Assembly (NCBI GenBank): GCA_016256075.1
Contig: SDVU01000164.1
Location: forward strand, 1 to 18,783
Direction of reading: 5' to 3'
Source: Dictyocoela muelleri
Lineage: Eukaryota; Microsporidia
DNA: 18,783 bases
Both the position numbers and the translations under genes were made by a program. The notes beneath the pieces were generated by a model. It was not told the origin of the DNA, made no database searches, and saw only the letters and a list, made by a program, of their open reading frames with translations. The stretch's first letter is position 1. Each line of letters begins with the position of its first letter. Positions 1 through 8,974 of the stretch are shown one piece after another.

Positions 1-69
1 CTAATTTACTACTGTATATCATAATACGTATCGATTTGTGTAGAAGTATATTAAATTAATTATAATTCT

Positions 70-120
70 GGGCGAAAAATCGGTTTTTTAATTTTCATTT
101 TTATTTGGGCGAAAAATCGG
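70..120. repeat. Two direct copies of a 14-bp G/C-containing motif
   Basis: The 14-mer GGGCGAAAAATCGG occurs at 70-83 and again, unchanged, at 107-120. It stands out against the surrounding AT-rich sequence. Its style (a short G/C-rich block around a run of A) resembles the hairpin-forming ends of the foldback elements at 4266, 8975 and 868, so it may be a relic of such an element end. That link is inference. Confidence 0.5.
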
Positions 121-708
121 CTTTCCATTTTCTCAAAGATTGACTTTACTCAAGGAACTTTTAAATCAAAATGACACCCAAAAGATATCTACAAAACAGA
201 ATTTCAATTATATAATAGACTTTTCGTTTAGTACAGAATGCTGTTTGGATTGTGTAACGAACCTCGACATGCAAAGAAGAATAATAATATACTTAATGAT
301 GTAAAAACGTGCATGTATATCTTGGCGATATACTGATATATACTCCGACACTCAATGAACATATTTTGATAACAAGGGAAGTATATAAACGAATCTGGGA
401 AAACAACGTGTGGATTAATTTAAAAAAGTGTAAATTCGTACTTGAATAAATTTTTTTTTCTTGGACACATAATCAATAGTGAAGATATATGACTTAATGT
501 TGGTAACATAAAATAAATTTAATTCTCGATTAAATATCAATAAAAGGCTAGAAAGACTGCTCGTACTGATAAATAGGTTTAGGCCAATATAGAAATCTTT
601 CTAAAAACTTATAACCGTTTTAAAAGACGATAAAATCAAAAAACATTAAATGGAACCAAAAGTATGAAAATAGATGTCAAAAATTTTCAACAAAATTTAT
701 CAACAGCC

Positions 709-867
709 ATTATTAAGTTTCACAGATTTAAATAAACATTTTGAACTTTTTTGTGATGCATCCGATTCATGAATTGGCGCAGTGATATCCCGAGATTAAG
801 GAATAATAAAATTTCTAAGCATTAAATACAAGTTATCTAGAAAAAATTACACAATTCTCAGAATTAG
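709..867. repeat. Left copy of ~160-bp direct duplication flanking TIR element
   Basis: This stretch of retroelement RNase H sequence is repeated at 1563-1721 in the same orientation. The left copy ends exactly where the TIR of the 868-1562 element begins, and the right copy begins at the base after that element ends. By eye about four fifths of positions agree, with only small gaps. Landmarks shared by both copies are AGTTTCACAGATT at the start, CATCCGATTCA in the middle and ATTACACAATTCT near the end. Confidence 0.85.
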
Positions 868-1562
868 GGCAGTCCGTTTTTTTGCCTAAAATTTTATATA
901 CTATTAAAACAAAAATATAAAAGTGATAATAATTTTAAAAAATAATTTATAAAAAATACATATTTCATAGAAAATATTATGTGAAAATATTTTGCTCTGT
1001 AGCCATTTATATAAAAAATTCTATTTTATCATATAATTAGTAATTTTTCATAATTATATTTATAACATTATTTAATTGATACCTTTATATTTCTAGATTT
1101 CAAATTTATCATAATAAATTTATTATTTTATCTTCAGTTTTTTAAATATTAGCGATTTTGTATAATGGCGATCATTTATTTTTAATCATTAAGTGGATAT
1201 AATTTTCATAATATTTACAATTAAGTGTTGTTAAAAGCACGTAAATAAAGATTCTTTCGTTTATTGACACTTATTCTTCTTTTTGTTCCAATATTGCAGA
1301 TATTTTTTATAAAAAAAATCAAAAAATCTGTTATTAAAAAAAATGCATTTGCATTATTCATAAACTTTTTTAAATTTAAAACCCCATAATATAACTTTCT
1401 AATTATTATGTAAGCTAATATAATTATAAATGTATATATTTTTAAAATCATTATCACTTTTATATTTTTGTTTCAATTAGTATTAAAAATTTTGGGCGAT
1501 AAAACATATTTTGCATATAAATGGCAATCGTTTTTATGCCAAAGGCAGAAAAACAGATTGCC
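868..1562. mobile_element. TIR element (MITE-like), about 695 bp, non-coding
   Basis: The left end GGCAGTCCGTTTTTTTGCC (868-886) matches the reverse complement of the right end (1544-1562) at 16 of 19 positions. The right end also carries an inward copy in the opposite sense at 1523-1540, so the right terminus alone can fold into a hairpin around an AAA loop. The interior is AT-rich and holds no recognisable transposase; a small - strand reading frame at 1221-1457 looks like chance. The element interrupts the RNase H part of the fossil retroelement and is flanked by the ~160-bp direct duplication. It was probably mobilised by a transposase encoded elsewhere. Confidence 0.75.
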
Positions 1563-1721
1563 ATTTCAAAGTTTCACAGATTAAAAATAACATTTAGAAC
1601 TATTTTGTGATACATCCGATTCAGGAATTGGCGCAATGATATCCCAGAATCATTGAATATTTGAATTTCTAAGCATTACATACAATCGATCTGGAAATAA
1701 TTACACAATTCTATAAAATGA
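1563..1721. repeat. Right copy of ~160-bp direct duplication flanking TIR element
   Basis: This is the second copy of the sequence at 709-867 and begins at the base after the right TIR. Downstream of it the retroelement RNase H region continues without further duplication. The locus therefore looks like a single-copy target that was doubled around the insertion. Confidence 0.85.
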
Positions 1722-3259
1722 GATATTGGGAATACAAGGAGAATTTCAAAAATTCAAATATATTCTATATAATACTAAAACAATAGTATATACCGATAAC
1801 AAGAATTTAATTTCACCAGGATGTCTTACTAAGCGATTTTTTAGATGGAAATTCATTTTAAAAGATTTAATAAAGAAAAAAAAGCAAAAAAAGAGAAAAA
1901 AGAATGATTAAGTAGACTTGGTAGCTCGAACATGTGTTTTTGAAATTTTAGATTTCAAGGAAAATAATCAAAGACAATTTTTTTAAACACATCCATCAAT
2001 AATGAAAATACATATCTCAACATCAAAAGAAGCATCGATTTAAAAAGATGAAACAATTGCGTTTCTCGAAGATAATGTATATGACTGATACACCCTGGAT
2101 CAAATAAAATGTTAATGAGTTTAAAAAAAATATATTGATATTTTTAAACTAAGACAACTCTGTAAACAAATTCTAGTTAATGTAATAAGTGTTTGACAGA
2201 AAAAAATTATCAAATACCTAATATTCTACTAAATTATAAATTTAGTCTAAAAGGAATTAATAGCATCGTATCAATTGATATAAAGTATCCAAAACCTCAC
2301 AAGTATATCAAAAAAAAATAAAAAGACACTGATTTTTTCATTATTGTTATGACTGATATATTTTCGAGGTTTTCAATGATTCTAATATTGACAAATAGCA
2401 CTCTACAACAGTTGCAAATTAGTTCGGATAAATAGATAGAAAGATTTAATGCTCCTAACTATTGCTTGACCGACAATGGTCATCAGTTTTGATCGAATAA
2501 TTGCAAAGATTTGCTTAAAAGATACAATATAAAACATAACTACTCTTCACCGTATAATCATTATGGGAATTCTGTTGTTTAACAGTTAAACAAAGAAGTA
2601 GGGACAGTATTAAGCTAATCAAGAAATAAAACGTTAAAAAATAGAGAATAATTTATTTATAAGATTAAACATGAAAACTAACCGAATTACTAACGAAACA
2701 CTATATGAAACATTATAAAATAAGTCTATATTTCCTGATTATTCGGGTGTTATGTAAATTGAGAAAAATGTGTTATTACAAAAATTCAAAACAAGAAATG
2801 ACTTTTCAATAAATAAAACGAAAAAACGAAAATAATCGTTAAAAATAGATCATCTTGTATATTAAAAAAAATGTGCAAGACAAAATGTTAACAATCTACA
2901 TTGGACAGTATTGGATATTCGAAATTTCAAAAAAATCGCAGTCATATATTTTTGAACAAAAATAAAAAAAGTACGTGCATCAGTAATCATATATTTCCTG
3001 TTAGAGCGTGGGGATATAGAGTACCTTGCTCCTCTACATAAAAGTATGAATGAAATATATAATGATGATAAAAAGTTGTATGAGTGTAAAAATAATCAAA
3101 ATTTTAGATAAATTTTAATTAATACTTATTATTTAAATATTAAATTTAGTAAATGATTTTTTAAGATTCTCTTGCAACGTAAAAAACTAAATTTTTTTGA
3201 AACGCACTTTCATTATTCCATAGTAGGCATGTATTTTCTTTTTCAGATGCATCTATGAT

Positions 3260-3376
3260 TTTTTAATTTTTTGGCTATTTCTATTAGTAATTGGATCAAT
3301 AAAAAACTTTTTATGATTATCAGTAAAATTTCCGTATCCAGTTTTCCCTATATTAATAAAATTCCACAAATCGGCT
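3260..3376 (-). pseudogene. Fragment of a Merlin (IS1016/IS1595-like) transposase
   Basis: Read on the - strand, a short stretch encodes GYGNFTDNHKKFFIDP followed by ITNRNSQKI. This resembles the segment before the third catalytic residue in ISXO2/Merlin DDE transposases, where an NH-x-x-x-F-x-DP-x-T-x-x-x-T/S-x-x-I pattern is typical. The expected catalytic Glu after that Ile is not evident, and the upstream catalytic Asp blocks are absent, so this is only a scrap. It lies directly left of the MITE at 3379 and is on the opposite strand from the larger Merlin remnant at 8181-8969. Similarity is judged from memory of the family pattern only. Confidence 0.45.
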
Positions 3377-3378
3377 GT

Positions 3379-3934
3379 CCGGCGTTTCGCCGCAAAATTT
3401 TACAAGTTAGGGGTCACATTTTTTTTTTGAAAAAAATTCAAAATAATATTTTAATTTTTTTTATAAAGATATTAATAAATCATACTATATTTACATTTTT
3501 TCTAAGGTATTGATAAATGGAATATCGCCTTAATATATAACAAGTTACTTTATGGAGTATGTTGACAATTTATAAATGTGATTTTTTTTTATTTGGTAAA
3601 AATAAATGGGAATAAGAGGATATGAGTCATTTTTAACACTCATGATATCTTGGGTATACATTATTGTTCATTTTTCTGTATTTTAATTAAAAATAATGCC
3701 CAATTTTTCATGATTATGATTGCACTAATGATTTTGAGATTTAAATATTTCATTATTTATTAAATATTTTTTTATAACATTATCTGTCAAACAATCTCAA
3801 TGAAGACCTATTTGAACTGATATGTCCTTATTATGACAATGTCAATTCAATAGATTCATTCAAAACTTCTTTTAATTTTTATGTAATGATTTTATTATGA
3901 TTTTTCCGGGTTTAAATTTGCGGCGAAACGCCGC
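3379..3934. mobile_element. MITE with hairpin-forming TIRs, about 556 bp
   Basis: The left end CGGCGTTTCGCCGCAAAATTT (from 3380) matches the reverse complement of the right end (3914-3934) over about 21 bp, apart from a one-base difference in the run of A. Each terminus contains the self-complementary block CGGCGTTTCGCCG, so each end can fold on itself as well as pair with the other. The interior is AT-rich and non-coding. It lies between the Merlin scrap and the left end of the second retroelement fossil. No clear target-site duplication is visible. Confidence 0.65.
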
Positions 3935-4265
3935 TTTACGTTTTATATTTTTAATTTATAGTTTTAAATGTTCTTATACTTCTAGGGTGTCCGTGTTTGT
4001 TATAAATCTCAACAATTTTATCATTCATATCACTTTTATTGGTCAAATTTGAATGATTATTAAATTCTCTTGATAATTTGTCAGCTATAATATTATTTTT
4101 ACTAGATATAAATTGATAATTGATGGGGTACTCAGTTTATTGTTCCCTACATCTATTTATTCTCGAGTTAGAATTTTTAGGATTAAATAGACTATTTCGG
4201 TTAAATGTCTGAACAAGTATATTTCCGTTGAAAAGTATAGATTTGAATCGTATTATCATTTTATG

Positions 4266-4907
4266 GCAGAACGAAAACTCGCCAAAGGCGAGTTTTCGGC
4301 TTTTAATTTGGTGAGTTTGCCGTAAAATCGCCAAATATTAAAAAAAATGGTAATTTTGGATAAATTTTTTTTATATTTATTTGAATTTATAAAAATAATA
4401 AGAAATAAAAAAATTTAAATTATAAATGATTTAAATAAAAAAAAATATTTTTAATTTAAGAATAAAATATTGAACCAAAATATATGATAATTTAAATTTA
4501 ATGTTTAATACTCAAAGAATTTGACTATGCAATATTTGAAAAATGATGAAAATATTTTTTTAATTAATTATTAATTTTCAATTTTTTTATTTTATATTTT
4601 TCATTTCCATACATATTTTCTCATTCATAAAACACGATCTCTTTTTTAAAGTCTGTAAGAATACGAACATGGTACAGACGATTTGTACATCTCCAGATAA
4701 ACAAATTTCTATTAATTCTGCTGAAAACGTAGGTGCAGTTATCATGTATTATTTTTTTCGTTTCCCCTTTGTGTTGACACTTTTTTATATTTGTTTCATA
4801 AGAGGTCAATAATTTTTAAATTATAATTTATAGATATTTGACAAGTTTACGGTAAACCCGCCAAATATAAAGTCGAAAATTCGCCTTTGGTGAGTTTTCG
4901 TGCTGTC
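4266..4907. mobile_element. MULE-like non-autonomous element with ~65-bp TIRs
   Basis: The left 65 bp (4266-4330) match the reverse complement of 4843-4907 at most positions. Both ends hold a self-complementary block (CGAAAACTCGCCAAAGGCGAG on the left), so each terminus can form its own hairpin. Between the TIRs lies a - strand FLYWCH zinc-finger remnant, a domain often found at the N-terminus of Mutator-like (MULE) transposases; the transposase core is absent. The element sits inside the RNase H part of the retroelement fossil and splits it cleanly, with no long duplication. A short target-site duplication is not clear. MULE assignment is an inference from the FLYWCH remnant plus long TIRs. 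Confidence 0.72.
4621..4809 (-). pseudogene. FLYWCH zinc-finger remnant of a MULE transposase
   Basis: A 62-codon frame contains Tyr-x-Phe, then a conserved FIWRCTNR block, then HVRILTD. This follows the FLYWCH pattern (aromatic residue, WRC, basic stretch, C-x-H/A-R, hydrophobic-T). The second Cys expected after NR is a Tyr here, so zinc binding is probably lost. In MULE transposases the domain sits near the N-terminus and is thought to bind DNA or protein. The catalytic DDE domain should follow but is missing, so the frame is the leftover of an internally deleted parent element. A chance frame is unlikely given the spacing of the conserved residues. Confidence 0.6.
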
Positions 4908-5737
4908 TCATAAATCGCAAAACCCTCTTTTTCAACTATTGAATATCGAATTTCGGTGTCATTTAATTTATGCTGTAAAAACCAAGAATACGGTGATTTT
5001 GGTATATAACACTACCAATTCCTCTCTCACTTGCATCTACATCTATGAAGAATTTTTCTGAGAAATTTGGGTAACTTAAAAAAGGTGAATTTTTAATCTC
5101 CTTCTAAATATTGGGTTTTTTTTATTTCATCTGGTTCCCATTTATTATTTTTGCCATATAGTCTAAGTTTATCTGTAAGGAAGATTATCTCGTTACTAAT
5201 TTGAGACAAAAATGGTATGAAACAATTATTAATATTTTCAATTTTTGCGTTGCTTTAATGTTTTCGGAAGTGGTATTTTTATAAATATTAATTTTGGCTA
5301 TGTTTAGTTTATATCTCGAAGGTGTTATAAAATGACTAAGATATTCGATTTTAAATTTATAAATTTTGGATTTATCAAAGTTAATACTTATTCCAGATTC
5401 TTTTAATTTTTTGACGACTTCCATGATATGGTTATGATGTTTTTCGATTTCCTTACTGTGAATTAAAATATCATCTAAGTAATTTTTAACGGAATCTAGG
5501 TGGCTCAGTATATTTTGCATTGCCCTCTGGAAAGTTCTCGGTGCATTTGTAAGCCCAAATGGCATTTTCAAATACTCATATTGTTCGCTAAGAAAATAAA
5601 ACTAGTATATTTTCGTAAATTTTCATCTATAATTATCTGATAGAAACCCATATTATGATCAATAATGCTAAATATCTTATTATGTCGCGCGTGACCTACG
5701 CATACAACGCGACTAGTCAGAAAAATTAAAAAAAGTA

Positions 5738-5806
5738 ATGCCGGAAATCGAACTTTTTGAAATTTTAGTAGTCCATGATCTAGTACTACGAAGCTATCAT
5801 CATATA
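5738..5806 (-). other. tRNA-like sequence in left arm of the foldback element
   Basis: Read on the - strand, a degenerate A box (TAGCTTCGTAGTA) is followed about 40 bases later by GTTCGATTTCC, a good match to the RNA polymerase III B box (GTTCGAnTCC). It is the mirror copy of the tRNA-like stretch at 6314-6382. Acceptor-stem pairing is not evident, so this is tRNA-derived rather than a tRNA gene. Confidence 0.55.
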
Positions 5807-6313
5807 AATATTAATTTATACAATATAATATTTAATTAAAAACATATTTTTTTATTTATACAATATAGATATTTAAAAATTTAATTCTTAGAATATAAAT
5901 ATATAATTTATGCAATATTAAATTTCAAATAATAGTTTCTTAGCTGAATTAAAAAAATGTTTTTTAGATTTTTTTTATTTTGAAATCATTTTAATAAATT
6001 ATAATCAAACAAATTAAAAATCTTTTTTTAAAATTTAATATTTATATGTAAAATTTTAAATTTTATAATTTTTATCTTGTATAAATTAAAAAAATCATTT
6101 TTAATTTAATATTCATGTTTTATAGAGTTAGAATTTATATTGTAAAATATTGGAATTTAAATTTTTATATTGTATAAATTAGTTTTTTTATTTTAAATTT
6201 GATATTTAAATTGTATAAATTTAATATCTGTATTGTATAAATTAAATATCTATATTGTATAAATAAAAAAATATGTTTTTAATTAAATATTATATTGTAT
6301 AAATTAATATTTA

Positions 6314-6382
6314 TATGCTGATAGCTCAGTGGTAACTAGATCATGGACTACTAAAATTTCAAAAATTTGGTTCCCGGCGTGT
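6314..6382 (+). other. tRNA-like sequence in right arm of the foldback element
   Basis: GATAGCTCAGTGGTAA (from 6320) is a near-perfect tRNA D-arm/A box. A B-box-like GGTTCCCGGC follows at 6369-6378. A proper acceptor stem and anticodon arm cannot be drawn. The two tRNA-like stretches of the element point outward from its centre, so each would drive transcription through a terminus. Confidence 0.55.
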
Positions 6383-6839
6383 ACTTTTTTTATTTTTTTT
6401 GACTAGTCGCTTTGTATGCATAGGTCGCGCGCTACGCGTACGACATATTATTATATACTTCTGTGAGACATTCGTGAAGATTCGGACATTAAAAAGCTTC
6501 TTTAATGGTATTTTTGTTAACGTTGCTATAATCAATGAATAATCTTGGATCATTATCCTTTTTGGAAATTATGAATGCAGGTGAGCAATATTTAAAATCC
6601 GATTTTGGGATAATTTTTTATCTATTAATTACTTTATATGTTTTTTGCTGTTTCTCTAATTGCAAATGTAACTGTATATTGTCTTATTTATATTAATGGC
6701 TAAGATTCTAGGAAAATTACATGTTTATCGTGAATATATTTCCCTAATACACGATCGCATGAATCTTTTAATTCGCTTAAAATTTCCTTTTCTTATATTC
6801 AAAAATGCTTGGTCGATGAGTTTTATTTTTTTAATGATT

Positions 6840-7150
6840 TTAGGCTTGTAATTAATCCGTTAAGCTGCAGTGTATCTGAATTATAGCAAATAACTGTCTG
6901 ATTAGATTTAAGAAAATTATTAAACAATAACATTCCTAGCGGAAGTTCGTTTACTATTTAAAATTCAATATTGAGAAATGTGTTATTTATTCCTTGTAAA
7001 TTAAGTTGAGTATTTATCTTTTCCTTGGCTTTAATGAAATTATTTGAAGCTGTCTGTAGACGAATCGAGTTTATTTTTCTCGGTTTAAGATTTAACTCTT
7101 CTTGTGATTTCTTAGAAATTATAGAATATTTTGACGCAGTAATACAGGCA
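6840..7150 (-). pseudogene. Retropepsin-like protease region of the fossil
   Basis: Between the zinc knuckle and the reverse transcriptase, the - strand reads as a beta-rich stretch with a SIISKKSQEELNL block. This corresponds to the segment after the catalytic motif of gypsy aspartic proteases, and a later LPLGMLLFNN-like block corresponds to the ILG(M)-type segment. Its place between gag and RT fits gypsy order. It is fossil and non-functional; the domain call is moderate because retropepsins are short and diverse. Confidence 0.5.
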
Positions 7151-7201
7151 TTTACATTATATTTGATTAATTTTAGCTTCTATTATCAAAAGCTCTGATT
7201 T

Positions 7202-8147
7202 TTATTCAAAATTTTTCTCTATTAAGTTATTTTCCTTTTCACTGTGTTTGCTTATATGCTTCAACTTCATGCAATCTTTGGTATAATGAGTTTCAGTTTT
7301 ACGGAATGTGCAGTTTTGATTATTAAATTTATTTTTTGATGCGATGTTTTTCGGTTTTTTGTCAAGATTGTAAAAATATTTTTCATTGTTGCTGTCATTT
7401 TTAAAATTTTTCAATCTATTCATTTTTTCGTAATCTTCTTTGATTGTTGCTTCAACTGAAAAATATATTTAAATATGTCATCACTCGTAAATTTCTCCAT
7501 ATCATACGTTTTTATTCTTGTTTTGACTGTCAAGTTTTCAATAAATCTTGATTTCCAAAGAACAGTTTTTTCTTGTTTATCCATTTTCGATACTTTCCAA
7601 TTTCGTCTATTATTGATTTTATTTTGATGTAGTATTCTTTTATTTTCATATATCTTAATTGTTTAGAATTTCTAAATCGGTGTTTAATTTTTCCAAATAA
7701 GAAGAGTCATATTTCAATTCAATTATATCTTCGTATAACCTATCTGGGTATTTATGATCGTTTAATAAATCTTTTATCTCGAATGAAAGAAGTGAAATTA
7801 TTATTGCGAGTCTGCCTTGTTTCGTATAATAATTGTTTTTTAACAATTCTTTTATCTTTTCTGCCCAAGTATTAATGTTTTGTATTTGAACGTCTTGAAA
7901 ATCTCTATTTCGATTTGCGCTCGATATCTGCATTGGCTAACCCCATTTCAAAATTTTCCGAATTAAATTTTTTAATGTTTTCGGTTGTAGGTCTATTGAC
8001 TGTTGAATTCATCATGTCACGTCGACGTGTTGAAGCAAGTCCCAGTAAATATCTGTGATAAATTGATGCCACGTTTGAGATCTCGCGGTGACCTAAACAT
8101 ACTGGCTGGCTGGTTTTATTATATAAAGAATTATTTTTAAAAAGCAT
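7202..8147 (-). pseudogene. gag region of the second retroelement fossil
   Basis: This is the capsid-like and nucleocapsid-like part. The 8147-7655 stretch includes a segment with NINTWAEKIKELLKNN-type helix-rich sequence, typical of gypsy gag near its middle. The 7423-7202 stretch is Lys/Asn-rich and ends with a retroviral-type zinc-knuckle pattern (Cys, then His, then Cys spacing in CTFRKTETHYTKDC). It would have assembled particles and bound the element RNA. It is fossil and broken. Assignment to gag rests on position upstream of protease and RT plus the knuckle. Confidence 0.65.
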
Positions 8148-8350
8148 GGTTTTATTTAAATATTCTCTTTTATAATAAATAAAGGAGCGAACTGTCCAAT
8201 CATCCTATAAAATCTCCTTTACTCCTTTTAATCTTATTAACTCATAATAACTTAAAATTAATACCTAAAATACCCGTCGTAACATTCTGTACACGACAAA
8301 TACAATATAAACAAAAATTCAAATGTTTCTCTCAGCACAATAAAACGTAT

Positions 8351-8930
8351 AAAAAACAAATGATACATGCTATTAGTAAATAAACTGATAATTACGTTCA
8401 GAAACTCAGAAAAAATTATCCAGTTTAAATTGATGAAAGTATTATCGTGAAAGGAAAACTTATTAATTCTCCTTCTAATAAATATTATATTATAAAAAAC
8501 TCTACGTGGATAGTAGGAGCAGTTGAAGAAATCACAAAAAATATTATGCTTGAAATTGTGACAAACAGAAAGAAAGTGACCCTTCTTAAGTTTGTTCAAA
8601 CCCATATCGAGAAAAAACCAACAATAAAAACAGATGGTCATAAATCATATGTGTATTCCGTTGCTGGAATTGAAGGAAACCACATAATTGTAAATCATGA
8701 ATAAGGATCTAAGAATGCGAAGGATACCATATAAATCTAATTGAGTGTGAATGGTCTCAATTAAGGCAGAAATAAAGACTCGACGAGGTGTACCAAGCAC
8801 TAAAATGCAAAAATATGTGAATGAATATCTTTGCAGAAGAAGAAATATAGTTGATAGATCTCCGGAAACTTTTAGAAATGCTTTTGCAAAACTTATTGGT
8901 CTTTTATTTAAAAAAATAAAAACCTTTTTA
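8351..8930 (+). pseudogene. Broken Merlin (IS1016/ISXO2-like) DDE transposase
   Basis: It cut and pasted the Merlin element by a DDE mechanism. Visible blocks in order are IDESIIVKGKL (first Asp codon at 8432), WIVGAVEE, a TNRKKVTLLKFVQTHI helix, IKTDGHKSY (second Asp codon at 8633), HIIVNHE, then IECEWSQL (catalytic Glu codon at 8743) and a basic RRGVPSTKMQKYVNEYLCRRR tail region (8781 onward). The order and spacing match the family. The frame is interrupted by in-frame stops before the first Asp block (near 8387 and 8426) and at 8702. It also changes register twice between about 8700 and 8760, so no active protein can be made. The longest open stretch is 8447-8704. Upstream of the first Asp block only a faint N-terminal region is seen. 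Confidence 0.85.
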
Positions 8931-8969
8931 ATTTATTTATTTTTATAAGGGTCTCCTCTTTAAAAAAAA
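8805..8969. repeat. Left copy of ~160-bp direct duplication (Merlin tail)
   Basis: The last part of the Merlin transposase gene and its 3' end recur at 9611-9774 in the same orientation. Across the core ~150 bp I see only one single-base deletion and one substitution, with a few more differences at the extreme left. The foldback element at 8975-9610 lies exactly between the two copies. Confidence 0.9.
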
Positions 8970-8974
8970 GAAAA

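Larger units (their letters stand above)
1..3060 (+). mobile_element. Fossil Ty3/gypsy-like retroelement, pol part only
   Basis: Decayed pol of a Ty3/gypsy-type LTR retroelement, read on the + strand and entering from the left window edge. In order I see reverse transcriptase (about 120-520, with an FGL-type block followed by a YLDD-like catalytic block near 315), RNase H (about 730-1900, with an FCDASDS-like block and later YTDNKNL near 1780), the zinc-binding start of integrase (about 2000-2250) and the integrase core (about 2330-2640, with a LTDNGHQF-like block and an SPYNHYGNS-like block). No gag and no LTR is recognised inside the window. The element is thoroughly broken, with well over ten lesions, and is more decayed than the second Ty3/gypsy fossil at 3935-8147, so it is probably older. 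A TIR element sits inside the RNase H part. The right limit is approximate; nothing recognisable follows about 3060. Confidence 0.85.
5683..6445. mobile_element. Foldback element with tRNA-like arms, about 763 bp
   Basis: The two ends form a very long inverted repeat of about 200 bp per arm. The outer ~120 bp of each arm (5683-5800 and 6318-6445) are similar but diverged. The inner 76 bp (5801-5876 and 6242-6317) are perfectly complementary. The core (5877-6241) is almost pure A/T, with a run of TTGTATAAAT-type units on its right side. The element splits the RT region of the retroelement fossil. It is flanked by TCTTATTA (5675-5682) and TATTATTA (6446-6453), a plausible 8-bp target-site duplication with one mismatch. 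No protein is encoded. Confidence 0.8.
4060..6640 (-). pseudogene. Reverse transcriptase and RNase H region of the fossil
   Basis: The RT fingers appear near 6595-6540 (a SPAFIISKKDNDPRLFIDYS block). The catalytic palm is at 5571-5185, with MPFGLTNAPRTFQRAMQN and then the NYLDDILIHS active-site block, followed by the thumb. RNase H follows at about 5070-4920 (FIDVDASERGIGSVIYQ) and resumes at about 4260-4060, ending in a SKNNIIADKLSREF block that is typical of the gypsy RNase H tail. The region is split by two mobile elements, one between RT fingers and palm and one inside RNase H. It is a fossil with several breaks. Confidence 0.88.
3935..8147 (-). mobile_element. Fossil Ty3/gypsy-like retroelement, gag-pol
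   Basis: A second Ty3/gypsy-type LTR retroelement lies on the - strand. In transcriptional order its parts are gag (about 8147-7655), a nucleocapsid zinc-knuckle region (7423-7202), aspartic protease (about 7150-6840), reverse transcriptase (about 6640-5185), RNase H (about 5070-4060) and the first part of integrase (about 4030-3945, with a KHGHP-type zinc-finger block). LTRs were not found: the gag end abuts the Merlin region and the integrase end stops at a MITE. The element is broken by several lesions (of the order of ten) plus two large insertions at 4266-4907 and 5683-6445. Long stretches still read well, so it is younger than the fossil at 1-3060. Domain order and RT motifs place it in Ty3/gypsy. 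Confidence 0.88.
8181..8969 (+). mobile_element. Merlin-type DNA transposon remnant
   Basis: The interior encodes a DDE transposase of the Merlin/IS1016 (ISXO2-like) group. Possible short imperfect ends are AAAGGAGCGAACT near 8181 and the complement of GGGTCTCCTCTTT near 8961. These ends are weak, and no target-site duplication is clear. The left side abuts the gag end of the Ty3/gypsy fossil. The right side abuts the foldback element at 8975, beyond which the last ~160 bp of this transposon are repeated. Confidence 0.6.

Noticed and set aside
1221-1457. A 78-codon - strand frame inside the TIR element
   Set aside because: It is a low-complexity, Ile/Lys/Asn-rich product of AT-rich sequence with no family motif.
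3271-3513. An 80-codon + strand frame
   Set aside because: It crosses from the Merlin scrap into the left end of the MITE and has no recognisable motif.
3935-4100. A long direct duplication flanking the MITE at 3379-3934 or the element at 4266-4907
   Set aside because: The flanks on the two sides were compared and do not repeat, so the ~160-bp duplication is not a general feature of every element here.
6314-6382. A functional tRNA gene
   Set aside because: The A and B boxes are recognisable, but no acceptor stem, anticodon stem or sensible anticodon loop can be drawn, and a mirror copy exists in the other arm of the element.
8258-8641. A 127-codon - strand frame rich in Phe and Tyr
   Set aside because: It lies opposite the conserved Merlin transposase blocks, which explain the sequence; the - strand product shows no family pattern.
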